A stretch of 64,000 nt of DNA from Biscogniauxia marginata (GCA_022695795.1 MU404134.1:1-64000), one strand, 5' to 3'. Counted from the stretch's first letter, positions 46,969 through 58,711 are shown. Numbers and translations: made by a program. The notes: generated by a model not told the origin, from the letters alone.

Positions 46969-49684
46969 TTACCAAGTTTTAGGACCGAACGTTTCTCCTT
47001 CTGGAACTGACTTGAGGTAAGCTGTATACGAAGCATCCTGCATGTTACAGTCAGCAATGCCAGTGACGTGATCCCAATTACCCTGTAGCTTACTAGAGTA
47101 TTCATGACATCCACATTCCCCCACCACTGTGGAATGGTCACTCCCGGAAGGGTAATGGCAAAAAATATAACGATAGTCGACAGGATGAGCCCGGCATCTA
47201 GCCCGGCCGCCGTGACGTAGTTATACGTGCGCCACCAGCCTTTGAACGTCTTGCGGATGCCATAGTTGAAGACCAGGCCCGTGATTCCCCACGATGAGAA
47301 GCTCAGCGGCGTCGCAGGGGGTAACCAGGCCATCGCTCCGAGCATGATTGGTGCGCTGAAATGGCGCGCGGAACTGATTCCCAGTTTGCGGATCAAACCC
47401 CAGAGCAGGACAGGGAAACACGCTCCGATCAACCAGAACCAGTTGAAATTCACGTAAACCGAGCCCGGGCCGAACATGCGCTGCGGGCCTATCACGCCCC
47501 ACACAATGGAGGACGAGAAGAATGCGCGGCCGTTAGGGCACGTGAAGTGGGCGGGCTGCGTACTCTCACAGACGGCGGGTATATTGCCCAAAGTCCAGTT
47601 CATGACGGCAATCTGTACGAACACCGCCCAGATAGTGGCTACTACCTGACACCAGAAGGTGATGCGTGGCGGAATCTTCATGTAATGAGCGAGCTTGAGG
47701 TCGCCGCTGTAGGTTTGTGCTTGGCCAAGTGTAATCGTGCTGAAGACCTTAAATATCATCACGCCGACGGGACGACCGGGGATCATGAACCCAGCCAAAT
47801 ACGGCGAGATGACGTTTAACGAGAGCAAGATGTTAGAAATTGCTAGCACCATACCCGTGGGGATCACGAAAAGTAGTGCGATGATTATGGAGACGAAGAA
47901 CGCCCACCATGGCAGCTGGGAGTCGTAGCCTAAAGTCGTTCCGAGCCCCAGGGCGACTGACATGACACAGAGCGCGACGTACCACCAATCTGGAGCGTCC
48001 TGGTATTTCTTGATCAACTTCAGGTGGATGTCGGGCTCCTGGTTCTGCGCCGCCTTGAACCTGTACCAGATCTCCTTCCCGTGGAACAGCCAGGTGTGAA
48101 CCAGTGCGGCAGTTAAAGCCGCGAACGACAGCCCGTAGTTGAGAGCGAGTGTTGGAGATAAAAACAAAGGTGAATAGCTCTTGTACTTTTCCACGTCGAA
48201 AGTGAACTCGTCCCCGAGGATACGCCTCACATTAAAATACTGTTGCGTGTTGTCATACGTTTGAGACGTTACCATCGGTAGGTAATCTGCATAACTACGA
48301 GATAGTTAGCTATTACGTACTTCTCTTTAGATGATACGGAGTACACAGAGAAGGTAATAAGAGTTGGCACTCACATCGCCCCTGAGTATGTTATCCCGAT
48401 GGTAGTGATTATGACAAAGAAGAAGAGCCCAAGTAGGGTGTTGACATGTGCATGCGTCGGGGCTAGTAAAGGATCATCGAGGTATGCGGTCACATACGTC
48501 CAGTCGAAGGTGATCGGGATTAAACTGAGCCCCGTGAAGCCGCCGAACAGTTGGTTGACTACGACGTTTTTCGGTCGGATCCAAGTAGCGAATGCGAACA
48601 CAGAGAGACCTTGCCAGACGACTCCCGGGAGCCAGTAGTAGCAGAACATAGCTACGAGCACGTATAAGAAGTACCTGTACCGGCTTATAGTCCACCCATT
48701 GGCGGTGGAGGAGTTACTCTGGCTCTTATCGTGCAGTGCGTAGAACAGGCTGGTCTTCGCGAACTGGTTTGGCCACATCATAGAGGACGGCCAGACGAGA
48801 AACCGCCGGAACATACCTGCGAGCGAGATACCGATGAGCTGCGAGCTTAGTGTGAAGACCAGCGAGAAGCCCCAGCCCAGGTTGATATTGTAGAAAGGCT
48901 TGCCCTGTAGCGCGAGTAAGGCATCCGTGCTATACGCATAGCCGATCGACACGTTCGCCATGAGCGTGATGACGACATGTTCCTTAATGGTAAAGGGGCC
49001 CGTATTGAGCGTCCATTCGATACCGAAGGTTTTGAAGACTCGCGTGGGCATGATCTTTGCCCAGAGACAACCGAGCGGGTAGGCTAGCAGCAGGACCACG
49101 AGACTGCAGAAAAGGGAGTCAGTCATTACTACATTTGGACTGGTTTTAACCCACAAAACATGTCTCGGGAGCAAAAACTCCTATAACAAGCCAGAATAGG
49201 CATGTTTTACTCATGAGACAGGCCATAAGGGGCAAAAAAGAGCTCCGAAATTAGCTTACGCAGGAAAGTTGATTGCCGGGCTTCTCATAGACAGGAACAT
49301 GTTCAACCCGCTACCGATCGTGACGAAGAACATGCCAAGTACCCACGCCCGGATCGTATTAGCTACCTCGCCGCCGTCGACGTTGCGCACGGCGGCACGC
49401 ACCTCCTCATAGGGAGAGTCCCCGGTGAAGGGGATGTCGGCCTCAGCGATGTCAGCGGCATCGCCGCCCTCAATTGCCTTCTTGACAGCGTCCATCTTCT
49501 CTCGGGGAAGATTTGGGTCCCATTGGTGCGCTTGCTGGATTTTGTCGAGATCTGCAACTGCCGTCGCGATGTCAACCCCAAGATGCTTTTCCTCGGCCCA
49601 ACTTGGACTGCTCTCCTCCACCGGGCTGATCTCTGACGATCCCGCCTCTGACGCTGCTGGGCCTATCTTGAACGGGAACCGCAT
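46969..49684 (-). CDS. OPT-family oligopeptide transporter
   Basis: Four exons on the minus strand, 49684-49260, 49103-48375, 48294-47094 and 47037-46969, give 807 aa with matching phases (2, 2, 0). Reading through the last intron would give a longer, wrong C-terminus; splicing restores the family ending ETFGPKTW. The N-terminal 110 residues or so are polar; about 14-16 membrane segments follow. Family landmarks are FSLVFTLSSQLIGISLAGMF, RRFLVWPSSMMWP, YADYLPM, YDNTQQYFNV, SPYLAGFMIPGRPVGVMIFK and IPQWWGNVDVMNTL. OPTs are proton-coupled importers of tetra/pentapeptides, glutathione or metal-siderophore conjugates at the plasma membrane. The substrate is not readable. It appears intact. Confidence 0.93.
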
Positions 49685-51572
49685 CCTGACGCTTTACGGG
49701 TAGAAAATGTCCCAGGTGTATAGAGCCAAATATTCTCAGGGGATATGCTTTCTAGTATATCCCTTATCTCTTCCCACGTTGCCATACCAATGGTGCAAGC
49801 CTGCAACCCCTCCCTGCTTCTGGTGTAACGTCTCACTGGGTTGGGAGTGGCCTATCGTACATCGCAGTCTAGCCTGTTCTATGCATCCTTGTATGGTATT
49901 CCCGGCCGCGATCATCGATATCGACCTTCCGAGTCTGATTATACACTTTATAGAGTAGCCAGTGACAGCTTGGCGGAATGTGGGGCCTGAACAAGGTGGC
50001 TATCGATGTTCAACAAGGAATGCGATATCTGCTTCGGCATGCTCCATCCGATATCTCTAGCAGAGTAGACACATCATACCGTCACGAGGCATGCAAATGG
50101 TGGGTTGGTGAATATCAAAATAAGGTGGTGCTGGCCTGCGCATGCATATACACATGGAATCAGCCGTTGCCTTCAGGACGTTGAGGCAATATTCCAACTT
50201 ACATGCATCAATAACTTACCTGCATCAATATATATTCGTACTGCGCTAGAGTTTATCGAACATACAGCTGCTAACTATCACAACCTTTTTTTTTCTTCCT
50301 CTGATTGGTCTATACGCCTCGGTCCAAGCTCTCATAACTGTCTCATTATGAGCCATGACTGAACAGCAGGCTTGAGCTAGGCGACTAAATAGGTACCTTT
50401 TAATCTACGGGATTATATGTAGTATAAAAGCCTTCACTACGATTATAGTTCATCCATATTACTCACTAGATAACGTACGTAGTTTTATGAAGCTAAGTTT
50501 CACGTCAAACGTAGAGCGGAGTAACAGTGATGCAGACTTTATGAATACCCTCAGAATATATACCGTTCAAGTAACAACCATATAAGCGGTTAACAAATTG
50601 TTAAAACTACCTACCTAATCTTATATTTCATTTCATTTTTATATATTCTGTTAAGCAGAACGATATCATTCACCCAGCTCTCTTCATAAACCAGATTTAT
50701 ATCGTACTTATATCTTCCTCGTAGCTATTTCCTTCTTCAGGAGTGAGCCGGTATTGTTGCTACTATAACCAGTGGGCGTGCGTAGTTACGACAGGTGTGC
50801 ATGATGTACCTATTGGCTGTGGCACTGTCTAAGAGCTTCACTCTGTCGTCCAATTAACATTGTCGTATAATCCAAAAATGGAAGCGAGAGGAAAGGGGCC
50901 CAATGTTAGATCCCATGCATACCATACGGAGGCGGGTACTAAAAGTATGTATAAGGCACCTAACGTTTTGCTATATAGTTTGTTTCATGCAACGGTTTGG
51001 ACGGGGTTTTCACCTTTCTATGTAATTGTTTAACTTTTAACTATGATGCATTATGGTATTTATTCTCGCTTTCTTTGTTCCCAGGATCGTCTGTATAGCT
51101 TGGAGGCTTTTCGATGCCGAGCCAAATACCCCCACCCCGCCCCCCTACTTTATTTTATTTTATTTTCATGTTTATACATGGTCTGCGAAGAGCCAGTCTT
51201 GCGTTGTCCTTCTCCCTAACCTTCGTCGGTAACTCGTACGCTTATTTATTTCTATAAATATGCAATGGACAGCCTTCGGGCAACTGTTGATATTGCTTTC
51301 CCTTCCTCAGCCTTCGCTTAGTGCCATTTAGGAATCTCTGCTGTCGCCGCTGCCGCCGTGATGATCTTCCTTTTATCACTAGACGCGATATTCAGCAATT
51401 TCTGACTCCATTCTGTCGCCCAATATGCTTGCCGTGCTACAGCTGCATCCCTTCTCCGATAGCTCAATGGCTATCAGCTCCGTCCTTGGTTCCTCTGTCT
51501 CTTTCCAACACATACTGAGCGTAAGGGCTAATACAGGAAAATCAAGGATTTTCTTCCCCAACCCCAATAAAC
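49685..51572. other. Intergenic, 1.9 kb, no gene seen
   Basis: AT-leaning with scattered short frames and a T-run at about 50285-50293. No domain or RNA gene recognised. The first few hundred bases are the OPT promoter. Confidence 0.55.
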
Positions 51573-52748
51573 ATGATGGCTAAAGTAATAAAATTAGCAC
51601 CCGATCCCACGTTCGACAACCTGCAATGGTATTCCCAGTGGGTGCGCCGCCATGTTTGCAGCCAGCCATCACGCCTGCTGTTATATCTACTAGACGGTGA
51701 GCTTGAGGAGGATCTGTCCTGGACTACGCACCTCTTACCACTGTGGGACAAATTTCGGGAACTCACCCTCCTTCATGGCCCTGCAAGCATCGACAGTATT
51801 ACCGACGCACTCATCGCACAAGGGATCATCACCCTAAAAGAGGACTACAAGGCTGTGCAATCTGCCAGGGATCCCGTCTTTTCCATCTTGGGCTGGCAGA
51901 CGATGCTCTACAAACCCGACTTCGCCTCCCTACTCCGCTGTAGGATACAGTACTGTCGATGGCATGAACGGATACCGCAGGGACGTGCAAATCTGCTTGA
52001 ACCAGTTTTCTCTGTCAGCAGGAAGGACCTGCCTGACTTTCTTCTCGGCTTTGAAATCATGCCCCCAAACCGAACCTATTGCTTTATTGATGACACTGAT
52101 TGAGCGGTGTTTGGTAAGATCAAAGTATTCCACCCCAAAGACTTGGAAGTATACATGCTTACCAAAGTCTACGGAGTCAGATTTCAGTGGGTCGATTCTC
52201 TCTCATGTCATCTCGAATTAGATCGACCGTCTGATACGCTCTATGTTTTTAGACACTCATCATCCTGCGTCTTGAGCCTCCAATATCATAGAGGGGGGGC
52301 ATGGCCAGAAGACCACGCTTCGTCGCTACGCGCTCGACTGGGTCAGTGTCATGGGCAAGCAAGGAGGATGTCACAGAGCTGCTTCGGAAAATACTTCTTT
52401 CCTGCCGTTAATATTTGGCCAGAAGAGCAGTATCTAGAAGATTTCAATTGTTTAAAGATATTCTATAAGAAGAGCGAGATCGCTTTCTTTCCCAGGTCTG
52501 CTTCCTGCCGCAGATTCACTTTCCCGTCACCCTGATCGGGCGAGAAGAGTACGACTTGGCAGCAGACTTCCCTCGCCTTCAGAGTAAAATTGTATGTCTG
52601 CACAGTTATTCGTTGATAATGAAGCCCCATTGCTGCCAGAGCTGTGGCTGGATAACCGTATTTCTACTGTGTGGGTGTCATTTTGGAGTGTCCTAATTTT
52701 CGGCTCGCTGAGCCTCGTGCGATACATTGATGGCCATGCCCAAGATTG
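51573..52748 (+). pseudogene. Broken copy of a fungus-specific uncharacterised protein
   Basis: An ATG at 51573 opens a 176-codon frame (LAPDPTFDNLQWYSQWVRR..., LLPLWDKFRELTLLHGPA) that stops at a TGA (52101). The same frame continues as coding-like sequence after it (AVFGKIKVFHPKDLEVYMLTKVYG, FQWVDSLSCHLELD, TLYVFRHSSSC). Further on the similarity jumps frames: WASKEDVTELLRKILLSCR, with a TAA after it at about 52399-52401, is in another frame, then REEYDLAADFPRL, then WVSFWSVLIFGSLSLV near the end at about 52670-52710, which resembles a C-terminal membrane segment. From memory these phrases match a family of long uncharacterised proteins in Sordariomycetes that end in a TM helix. At least two nonsense codons and two or more frameshifts make it a pseudogene. 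It converges on the DPP III relic. Confidence 0.7.
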
Positions 52749-52779
52749 AGAATACCGACGGAATGAAATACAACTTCTA

Positions 52780-55261
52780 CTAAACCTTGCGTTCTGCCCA
52801 GCTCTTAATGATCCCTTCAATTGTCGGCTCGTACTCCTTAAGCGTGACAGTATCCCCGTCTAGGAACGTGTTTGCGTGAGCGAATACAAGGGGAGGCAGT
52901 TTGTTTGCCAGCACCGTCTCTCGCCACTCGATATATTCTCCCTCGACTCGGGATAGCTCTTCGTAGTATTTACGACATGGTCCGGTGTCGGCGGTGCATC
53001 GGTATATATGCAGCGGTAGGAGCATCCTACCTAAGGCCGGCTTCCCGTGAGAGCTAATCTTGGACTGATCAACCCGGACTGTCAGGCTCTGATTCCCCTT
53101 GTCATGGATGACTGTCACGACACCGTCACCGTCAAGAATCAGACACTTTAATATCGAAAAATGAGCCTGTTAAAACGTCAGCCGACTCAAAGTTCACGTA
53201 CGTTTTGTCAAGGGACAACTCACTCGACTGTGAGCGTGGCCCCATTTCTACGCAGTAATAAAGGTTAGTAATGAAGTCATTCGCCGGGTTAGGGTTTAAA
53301 AAAAGAGAAAGAAACTCACTCCACTGTCCGCGTTGAAATTAGAGAGACCTCGTAGGCCATCGAAACCCAACTGCTGGTACACGTTGTATGTAACTGGCAG
53401 TTCGAGATTAGCTTGGGCTTTTCGAATATGCAGGGCGACTCACGTTCCTTAGCTCGAATATCGGAGTTCTCTGTGAAGCCAAAGAGCTCTAGAAGCTTAG
53501 GATCATCCATGAGGTATGCGCTAACAAGCTCGGCTTTACATTCATCGATCGTAGTCGACAAGTCAGCGAGCGAACTGGCCTGTCTACGTTTGACCTGGCT
53601 TGTACCAGCTTGTGATGGGCTGTCTAGTGATGGGATTGATGGGCCTATTTTCGATTTCGAAGTTGTATTTCCCTTTTTCGAACTCGATCATCATTTTCCC
53701 AGTCCCATGACCAAGGAGCCCATGAAGCACAACCCACCAGTAGTATGCCTGAAACTTGTGCTTCCTAAACTGGTCATTTTCTGATGAATCAATGAACGAG
53801 TACTGGATTGCCTGGCTTTCGGCAATCATGCGGTTGGAAATTATCACGTTCTTGAAGCCGTCTTCCTGCCGAATGTCGTTATACTATCAAGGTACTTATT
53901 AGCCAGCAGCTGGAAGCAGTCGGTACAGCCGTGAAGTCTATTGAACCTACGTTTGGTAGATTGATGCCTGGAAATATAATGCTCGAGCAGTATGCGAGAG
54001 CTATATGACTGTGAGCATGCGTCCCGATATCTTAGTGCGTTTCCGCTTACTGTGAATGCTCGCGAAATCCGGCGGCTCAAACAGGTTCTTCTCGAACGGC
54101 CCTTTCTTATCATTCCACTTCGCAGCCGCCCATGGCAGTCGGCGTATGAATTTCGCCGAGTTTTCGACTAGCCTGGTAAGAAGCCTGGTTTCCTCATCAT
54201 CTGCAATAGCTACTAGACCCTTAAACTTTGATTTTACCCCGTGGGGATTATGATATGGCTCGACAAAGCCGAAAATGTTTTTCACTCTCGGGGCCTTGTC
54301 TCGTACTTGCATCCTTTGCGAATCACGATAGGTATCAAGGCTCCCAGTTTGAAAGCTTTCGATATACGCAGTAAGGATATCTCTGCAGGTCGTTAACCGC
54401 GTATTTGATTGCCTCGGAGAGCTCGGCGCATATTTTTTCTAGTTCGGAAGAGTGGTTACCCCAAGCGAGCCTCACAACCCCCTTACTCTTAGGAAGGGGG
54501 GATCTTTGCACATCGTCGCTATCTTGAATTTGGACAGAAGCGAGAAGGACCTCGTATTCTCGGGAAAGATAGAGTTCTATTTTAGAACATTTGACATAGC
54601 AGTCATTTCCTGCTCCGCGATGGTCTCCCGGGATAGTAACTACTTTGGGAGGACTCGCTCGGATAGCCGAGCGCGAAAGGGGGTCTGGTGCTAATAGTCG
54701 CTGATATCTTATCGTATAATTCCGATAGTCGAGGAGACCTACCGTGTCTACGGTTATCCCTTTCAAAAGTTAAGGCTTGCCAAGACTCTTGACTGCTCCA
54801 CTGAAACTTTTTTGACAGCTGGCAGCTTAAGACTGAGTCCGCTAAATGCTCTATACTTACAGGTGGGTTATCCACTAAGCCCACTGTAAGTATAGGGGAG
54901 CTGACCGCTAAGCTCCTTAAAGCACGGCAGTCACCAGTTGTCAGCGAAGTGTCAGCGAAGCAAGCCAAGAGTCTTGGCAAGCCTTAACTTTTGAAAGGGA
55001 TAACCGTACGTCGGGAATAAACTTTTGGTCTCCAGAGCCCTTTGCCAGTTAGAACAAGTAAATTGCGATGCCACATAGAGACATTTAAACCTACAAAATA
55101 GTTCTCGACGTTTGATAGAAACGTAGCAGCGTACGTGAGAAACTTGCGGAGACTGTCGCTGTTAATGTCTAGCCCGACGATGTCATTTCACTGGCCCAAG
55201 TAGGAGTGATATAGCTCAAGAATGAAGTCGAATATCGCAGACGACTCTGGAGAGACTTAAC
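52780..55261 (-). pseudogene. Broken dipeptidyl peptidase III (M49) gene split by a MITE
   Basis: Minus-strand DPP III sequence is found in order. At about 55261-55110: AIFDFILELYHSYLGQ, then a TGA where Trp is usual, then NDIVGLD and YAATFLSNVENYF. A 256-bp MITE (55006-54751) follows. Then ALGYPSESSQSSYYPG (about 54680), SSELEKICAELSEAIKYAVNDLQ, a frameshift near 54380, SFQTGSLDTYRDSQR, FGFVEPYHNPHG, FIRRLPWAAAKWNDKKGPFEKNLFE and AYCSSIIFPGINLPN. The 3' part is still spliceable: VVLHGLLGHGTGK, TIDECKAELVSAYL, TYNVYQQLGFDGLRGL, WGHAHSR, and a clean C-terminal exon ending IIKSWAERKV. The zinc motif HELLGH reads HGLLGH, so the catalytic Glu is lost. The enzyme would release dipeptides in the cytosol. 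The nonsense codon, frameshift, insertion and active-site loss show a dead gene. Sequence before 55261 is too decayed to read. Confidence 0.88.
54751..55006. mobile_element. 256-bp MITE with 41-bp perfect TIRs and TA target duplication
   Basis: Positions 54751-54791 (starting CGGTTATCCC) and 54966-55006 (ending GGGATAACCG) are exact reverse complements over 41 bp. The element is flanked by TA on both sides (54749-54750 and 55007-55008), the target duplication of Tc1/mariner-type elements. The interior (174 bp) has no coding capacity and contains an imperfect hairpin around CTATACTTACAG. Transposition would need a transposase in trans. It sits inside the DPP III relic. Confidence 0.93.
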
Positions 55262-55783
55262 GAAAAAAGACTCTTGCTCCAAACTAGGTAGCGCTACGGA
55301 AAAAGACGTTAACAATCAAAGCGCTAGCTACCTTCGGGGCTAGGTGGTATCCTTAGTACCAAGTCATGTGATGTGTATATCTCTTCTCCTTGATGCAATA
55401 ACCTAGAGAGCAGATAAGTCCATACCTAAGATTAATTTCTAGGTTCTTAGGTACTTACCTAGGTATATAATACATACATAATGCTTTTGGGAGGTACTTC
55501 ATATTTGATCGTGCACACACTTCGCGTACACTGTCAATGAAAATTAAAGGTGGAGTAAGTAGTGGAAATATGAATGAGAACGTTAAGACGATGGACGATT
55601 AAGAGTATGGGCATGGGCATTCTGTGGTGATTGGATATAGAGTATTGCCTCGCCACACATACGCATTGCTCAAGTAGATCTCCAATGCAGCTGGAGCAAG
55701 GCTTGAGTTTAACTGAACATCTTCAGCCTTAAACTAGATGTTATGTTCTATTGTCTCCTTCCCCTGTTCTGTCTATCGCCAGG
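55262..55783. other. Intergenic with possible decayed DPP III 5' end
   Basis: No readable coding sequence. TAGGTACTTACCTAGGTA-like words occur at about 55446-55466. The last part is the upstream region of the deoxyribosyltransferase-like gene. Confidence 0.5.
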
Positions 55784-56275
55784 ATGCAGTCAACGCGGCA
55801 GAAGTCTCAGATCATCTACGCGCCCTCAAGGGAACCTGTTCAGGGGGTCAAGTCGGTCTTCCTTGCCGGCACTACCAGCAAAACGGACGATCGCGACTGG
55901 AGGTTGGCCTTGTCGGAGTTGCTGGCTTCCCTACCCCTCACCATCTTCAACCCGTATCGGCCGGACTGGGATTCCAGCTGGCGAGAAGATATCTCATTCG
56001 TGCCGTACCGCGAGCAGACAGACTGGGAATTGGAAATGCAGGAAGCCGCTGATATTGTCGTGGTGTTCTTCCACCCGGCAACGCAGGCCCCGGTCAGCCT
56101 GTTGGAGTTCGGCCTTTGTGCTAAGTCTGGCAGGGCTATGGTGGTGTGTCCTGAGGGTTACTGCAAGAGAGGCAATGTGCAGATTGTCTGTCAAAGATAC
56201 GGTGTTGAGATGGTGGAAACTATCGATGGCATTAAAGATGCCATTGTGAAGAGGTTTGCTGATAAAATGAATTGA
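55784..56275 (+). CDS. Nucleoside 2-deoxyribosyltransferase-like protein
   Basis: An ATG at 55784 opens a 163-aa single-exon frame. The fold signature is clear: SVFLAGTTS (first strand and loop), DWRLALSELL, TIFNPYRPDWDSSW, YREQTDWELEMQEAADIVVVFFHP, and PVSLLEFGLCAKSG with Glu108 in the position of the catalytic Glu of nucleoside 2-deoxyribosyltransferases. GNVQIVCQRYGVEMVETI closes the domain. Bacterial relatives exchange bases between deoxynucleosides; the activity of fungal members is untested, so a nucleotide or N-glycosidic role is inferred. A CAG just before the ATG leaves room for an upstream exon. The frame is open upstream to 55751 but without ATG. Confidence 0.82.
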   Translation: MQSTRQKSQIIYAPSREPVQGVKSVFLAGTTSKTDDRDWRLALSELLASLPLTIFNPYRPDWDSSWREDISFVPYREQTDWELEMQEAADIVVVFFHPATQAPVSLLEFGLCAKSGRAMVVCPEGYCKRGNVQIVCQRYGVEMVETIDGIKDAIVKRFADKMN

Positions 56276-57051
56276 GAGTGGATGGTGCTGGCAAAACCAC
56301 CTGGTATTGCGGACATATGTCGGAGGTAGACATTGCTGTTAATAACTTATACAGTGAGCGTATGTGCTGATTGCATGACTGCAAGAAAATGGGTGTCGTC
56401 GCACTATGATCGTTATGAGTTCCCTATTATTCTGCGGTTATTTCCAGCCGTGAACATGCGAAGATGCCTGCTAGGCTCAGTAGTTTGGACTCGTGAAGAC
56501 CTCACGACCTCACGAATCCTGAATTTAGGTATGTACTCACCTACGGATTACATGAAACCTACGTCCGTACATGCATACAGGTATGGAAGCAGGTCCACTA
56601 GGTACCGTTAGGTACCTGGTACCTGTAGGTATCCCTGGCGGCCCGGAGTTTATCCGCTGGTTGGAATGGAGCACCGTAGGATGGCCCATACTAGGTAGGA
56701 TGGCCCATAGGTAGGTCTGACCCGCCTATCTGACAGCGGGTTCCGGGAGTTCCAAGTCTACTCTTCCATCAATGAATGCATGATGTGGGTACCTAGGTAC
56801 CTGGGTACCTCTGCCCCTCCAATTTCAGCGGGGCATTTTAAAGCACTTAGCATGCATTCACTGTATTGAATGTCTGTGACATTTTCTGATAAAAGACGCT
56901 GCCGGCTGGGAAAAAAAAAAGCACAATAAAAAGATCATACATCTCACTCGTGCTTCAAGAGAGTGTTACTTCACTCGTGCTTTATCGTCATCCCAGAACT
57001 ACCTATATTGATTGCCTTGTAGTGCCATTGATAATTCCCACCTCGCCCACT
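56276..57051. other. Intergenic with many GGTACCTA words
   Basis: The region carries several TAGGTACCTGGTACCTGTAGGTA-like stretches at about 56600-56632 and 56788-56812, and a direct doublet of TAGGATGGCCCATA at about 56677-56709. An A-run at about 56911-56920 and CACTCGTGCTT words near 56945-56985 precede the next gene. No gene seen. Confidence 0.55.
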
Positions 57052-58290
57052 ATGGACGATCAATTCAATGGCCGCACAGACGACGATCTCTTCGCCGATG
57101 ACTTCGAGCCTGTCGGCCAGGACGAGCAGATAAGCGAGGCAGCGCCCATTTCCGAACCTGTCGTCGAGAGCCAAACCGTTTCACCGAGCGTCCCAGAGGC
57201 CTCTCGACCTGCCCAGCTGGCTACTGTTCACAGCACTCCCAAGTCTCTCAGTCAGTCCCGCCATGCGAAGCCAGCGCATCAGCCGCGCCCGCGCAAACAC
57301 TCGCCCAAGCAAGCTCCGGCTACAACCACCGCCGCCGATTCATCCCAGCCCTTGACAACTGGCGAATCCCACAGTGGCATTGCCGCAGTCACCACTCCTA
57401 GTACGACGGCCAACACTGCACCTTCCGCCGCTTCGTCATCCTCGCCTGTGCGGCCAGGCTCCAACACGGCGTTGGCGGACCGGCTTGCCTCGGGTGCGAA
57501 TCCACGTACGAAGCTGACCGAGTCAGAACTCGCGGCAAAGATGGAGCGGATGCGCATCCTGGCCGCTGAGAAGACGCGCAAGTTCGAGCAGGCTGAGCAG
57601 GATAGCCGGTCGCACGCCCTTGCGTACGAGCGCGGGATGGAGGAAGCGCGGCGGCGGCGGGCCGAAGAGGCAGAACGACGGCGCAAGGGAGAAGAGGAAC
57701 GCCGTCGCATGGATGAGGAGCGCGCCGCCAACCGCGAGCGGAAACTGAAGGCTATGGGTGCTAAGGAGGGTGCGTGGGATGAGGGCAAGAACATCGAGGA
57801 GGAGCAGAGCAGGTTTAGGGGGGCAAATGGTGGGGTGCGCGGGGCGAGGAACACTGCTGGGATAGCAGGAAGTAGATTCGCTTCTTCTGAAAGAGACGAC
57901 TTGCCAGTGAGGGAGTTTAGCGCCGACGAGTTTAGAGGTAAGGGACGTGGACGGGGAAGGGGAACTTCGCGAGGTGGACGAGGTGGCCGCGGAGGAGCCA
58001 GCAGCGGTGGCGGCGGCGGCGGGTTCGGCGATGGTGGCAGAGGTTTCAAAACCCATCCGCAAGCCAACGTGCAAAACGGTGCCTCCAAACCCAAAGACAC
58101 ACAAGTCATCCCGACCACAGAGGACTTTCCCGCCTTGCCACCACTAGGCGCTCAAAAGTTGGATACTGCGAGCAAACCTAACGATGCAGAGAATTCTGTT
58201 CTTCTGCCGGCCGCACTACAGTCTCCGCTGACGGGCAAGTGGGACGATGAGATGGAAGCACTAGACGCCACGACCGAGAATGGGGTATGA
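57052..58290 (+). CDS. Coiled-coil, RGG-rich RNA-binding-type protein
   Basis: A single exon from the ATG at 57052 encodes 412 aa. Order: acidic N-terminus (MDDQFNGRTDDDLFADDFEP), a Ser/Thr/Pro/Ala-rich disordered part to about residue 140, a short conserved block (TALADRLASGANPRTKLTESELAAKMERMR), a long Arg/Glu/Lys coiled coil (about 165-240), then an RGG/GGG box (GRGRGRGTSRGGRGGRGG, about 300-340) and a late EDFPALPPL motif. The makeup is that of RNA-associated or ribosome-associated proteins; I recall similar unnamed proteins across Pezizomycotina but no fixed function. An upstream in-frame stretch from 56950 has no better start. Confidence 0.8.
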   Translation: MDDQFNGRTDDDLFADDFEPVGQDEQISEAAPISEPVVESQTVSPSVPEASRPAQLATVHSTPKSLSQSRHAKPAHQPRPRKHSPKQAPATTTAADSSQPLTTGESHSGIAAVTTPSTTANTAPSAASSSSPVRPGSNTALADRLASGANPRTKLTESELAAKMERMRILAAEKTRKFEQAEQDSRSHALAYERGMEEARRRRAEEAERRRKGEEERRRMDEERAANRERKLKAMGAKEGAWDEGKNIEEEQSRFRGANGGVRGARNTAGIAGSRFASSERDDLPVREFSADEFRGKGRGRGRGTSRGGRGGRGGASSGGGGGGFGDGGRGFKTHPQANVQNGASKPKDTQVIPTTEDFPALPPLGAQKLDTASKPNDAENSVLLPAALQSPLTGKWDDEMEALDATTENGV

Positions 58291-58711
58291 CCAACGAGGA
58301 GGGGAGAGGTGCTTCGATGGTAAGAAGATCATGCGATAGTTAAGGAAGGTTTTATTATCAGCTCTCTATGAGATGATATGAAACTGGGGGTTCTGTAAAT
58401 GGGAGGACGAGCTGTTGGAAAAGGATTCGCCGAGCGATACCTTAGGAAGGGGGGGTTTACGGGGGCACACACGAGAACCGGATATACCACCACAGCAGGA
58501 ATAAGAGGAACAGGAATTATATGATTAAACACCAACCAAGCTTATTGGCGTTGGCTTTGCGCGCATAGGTACCGTAATATCGCATGTGGTCATCCCCAAT
58601 TGATTGCAACGTACCATTACGACCATTCAACTCCATAACTCCGCTAGATGCACATGTAATAACAATGATCTGTAAACACCAGAGAAAGGCGTCGGCTGTT
58701 TCCTACTACTA
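58291..58711. other. Convergent 3' flanks of RGG-protein and LUC7 genes
   Basis: 421 bp of shared terminator region. A GGTACCGTAA-like word occurs near 58568. No gene seen. Confidence 0.55.

Noticed and set aside
57279..58118. 279-codon minus-strand frame
   Set aside because: It is the antisense shadow of the GC-rich RGG-protein gene; Pro/Arg/Ser-rich translation without domains.
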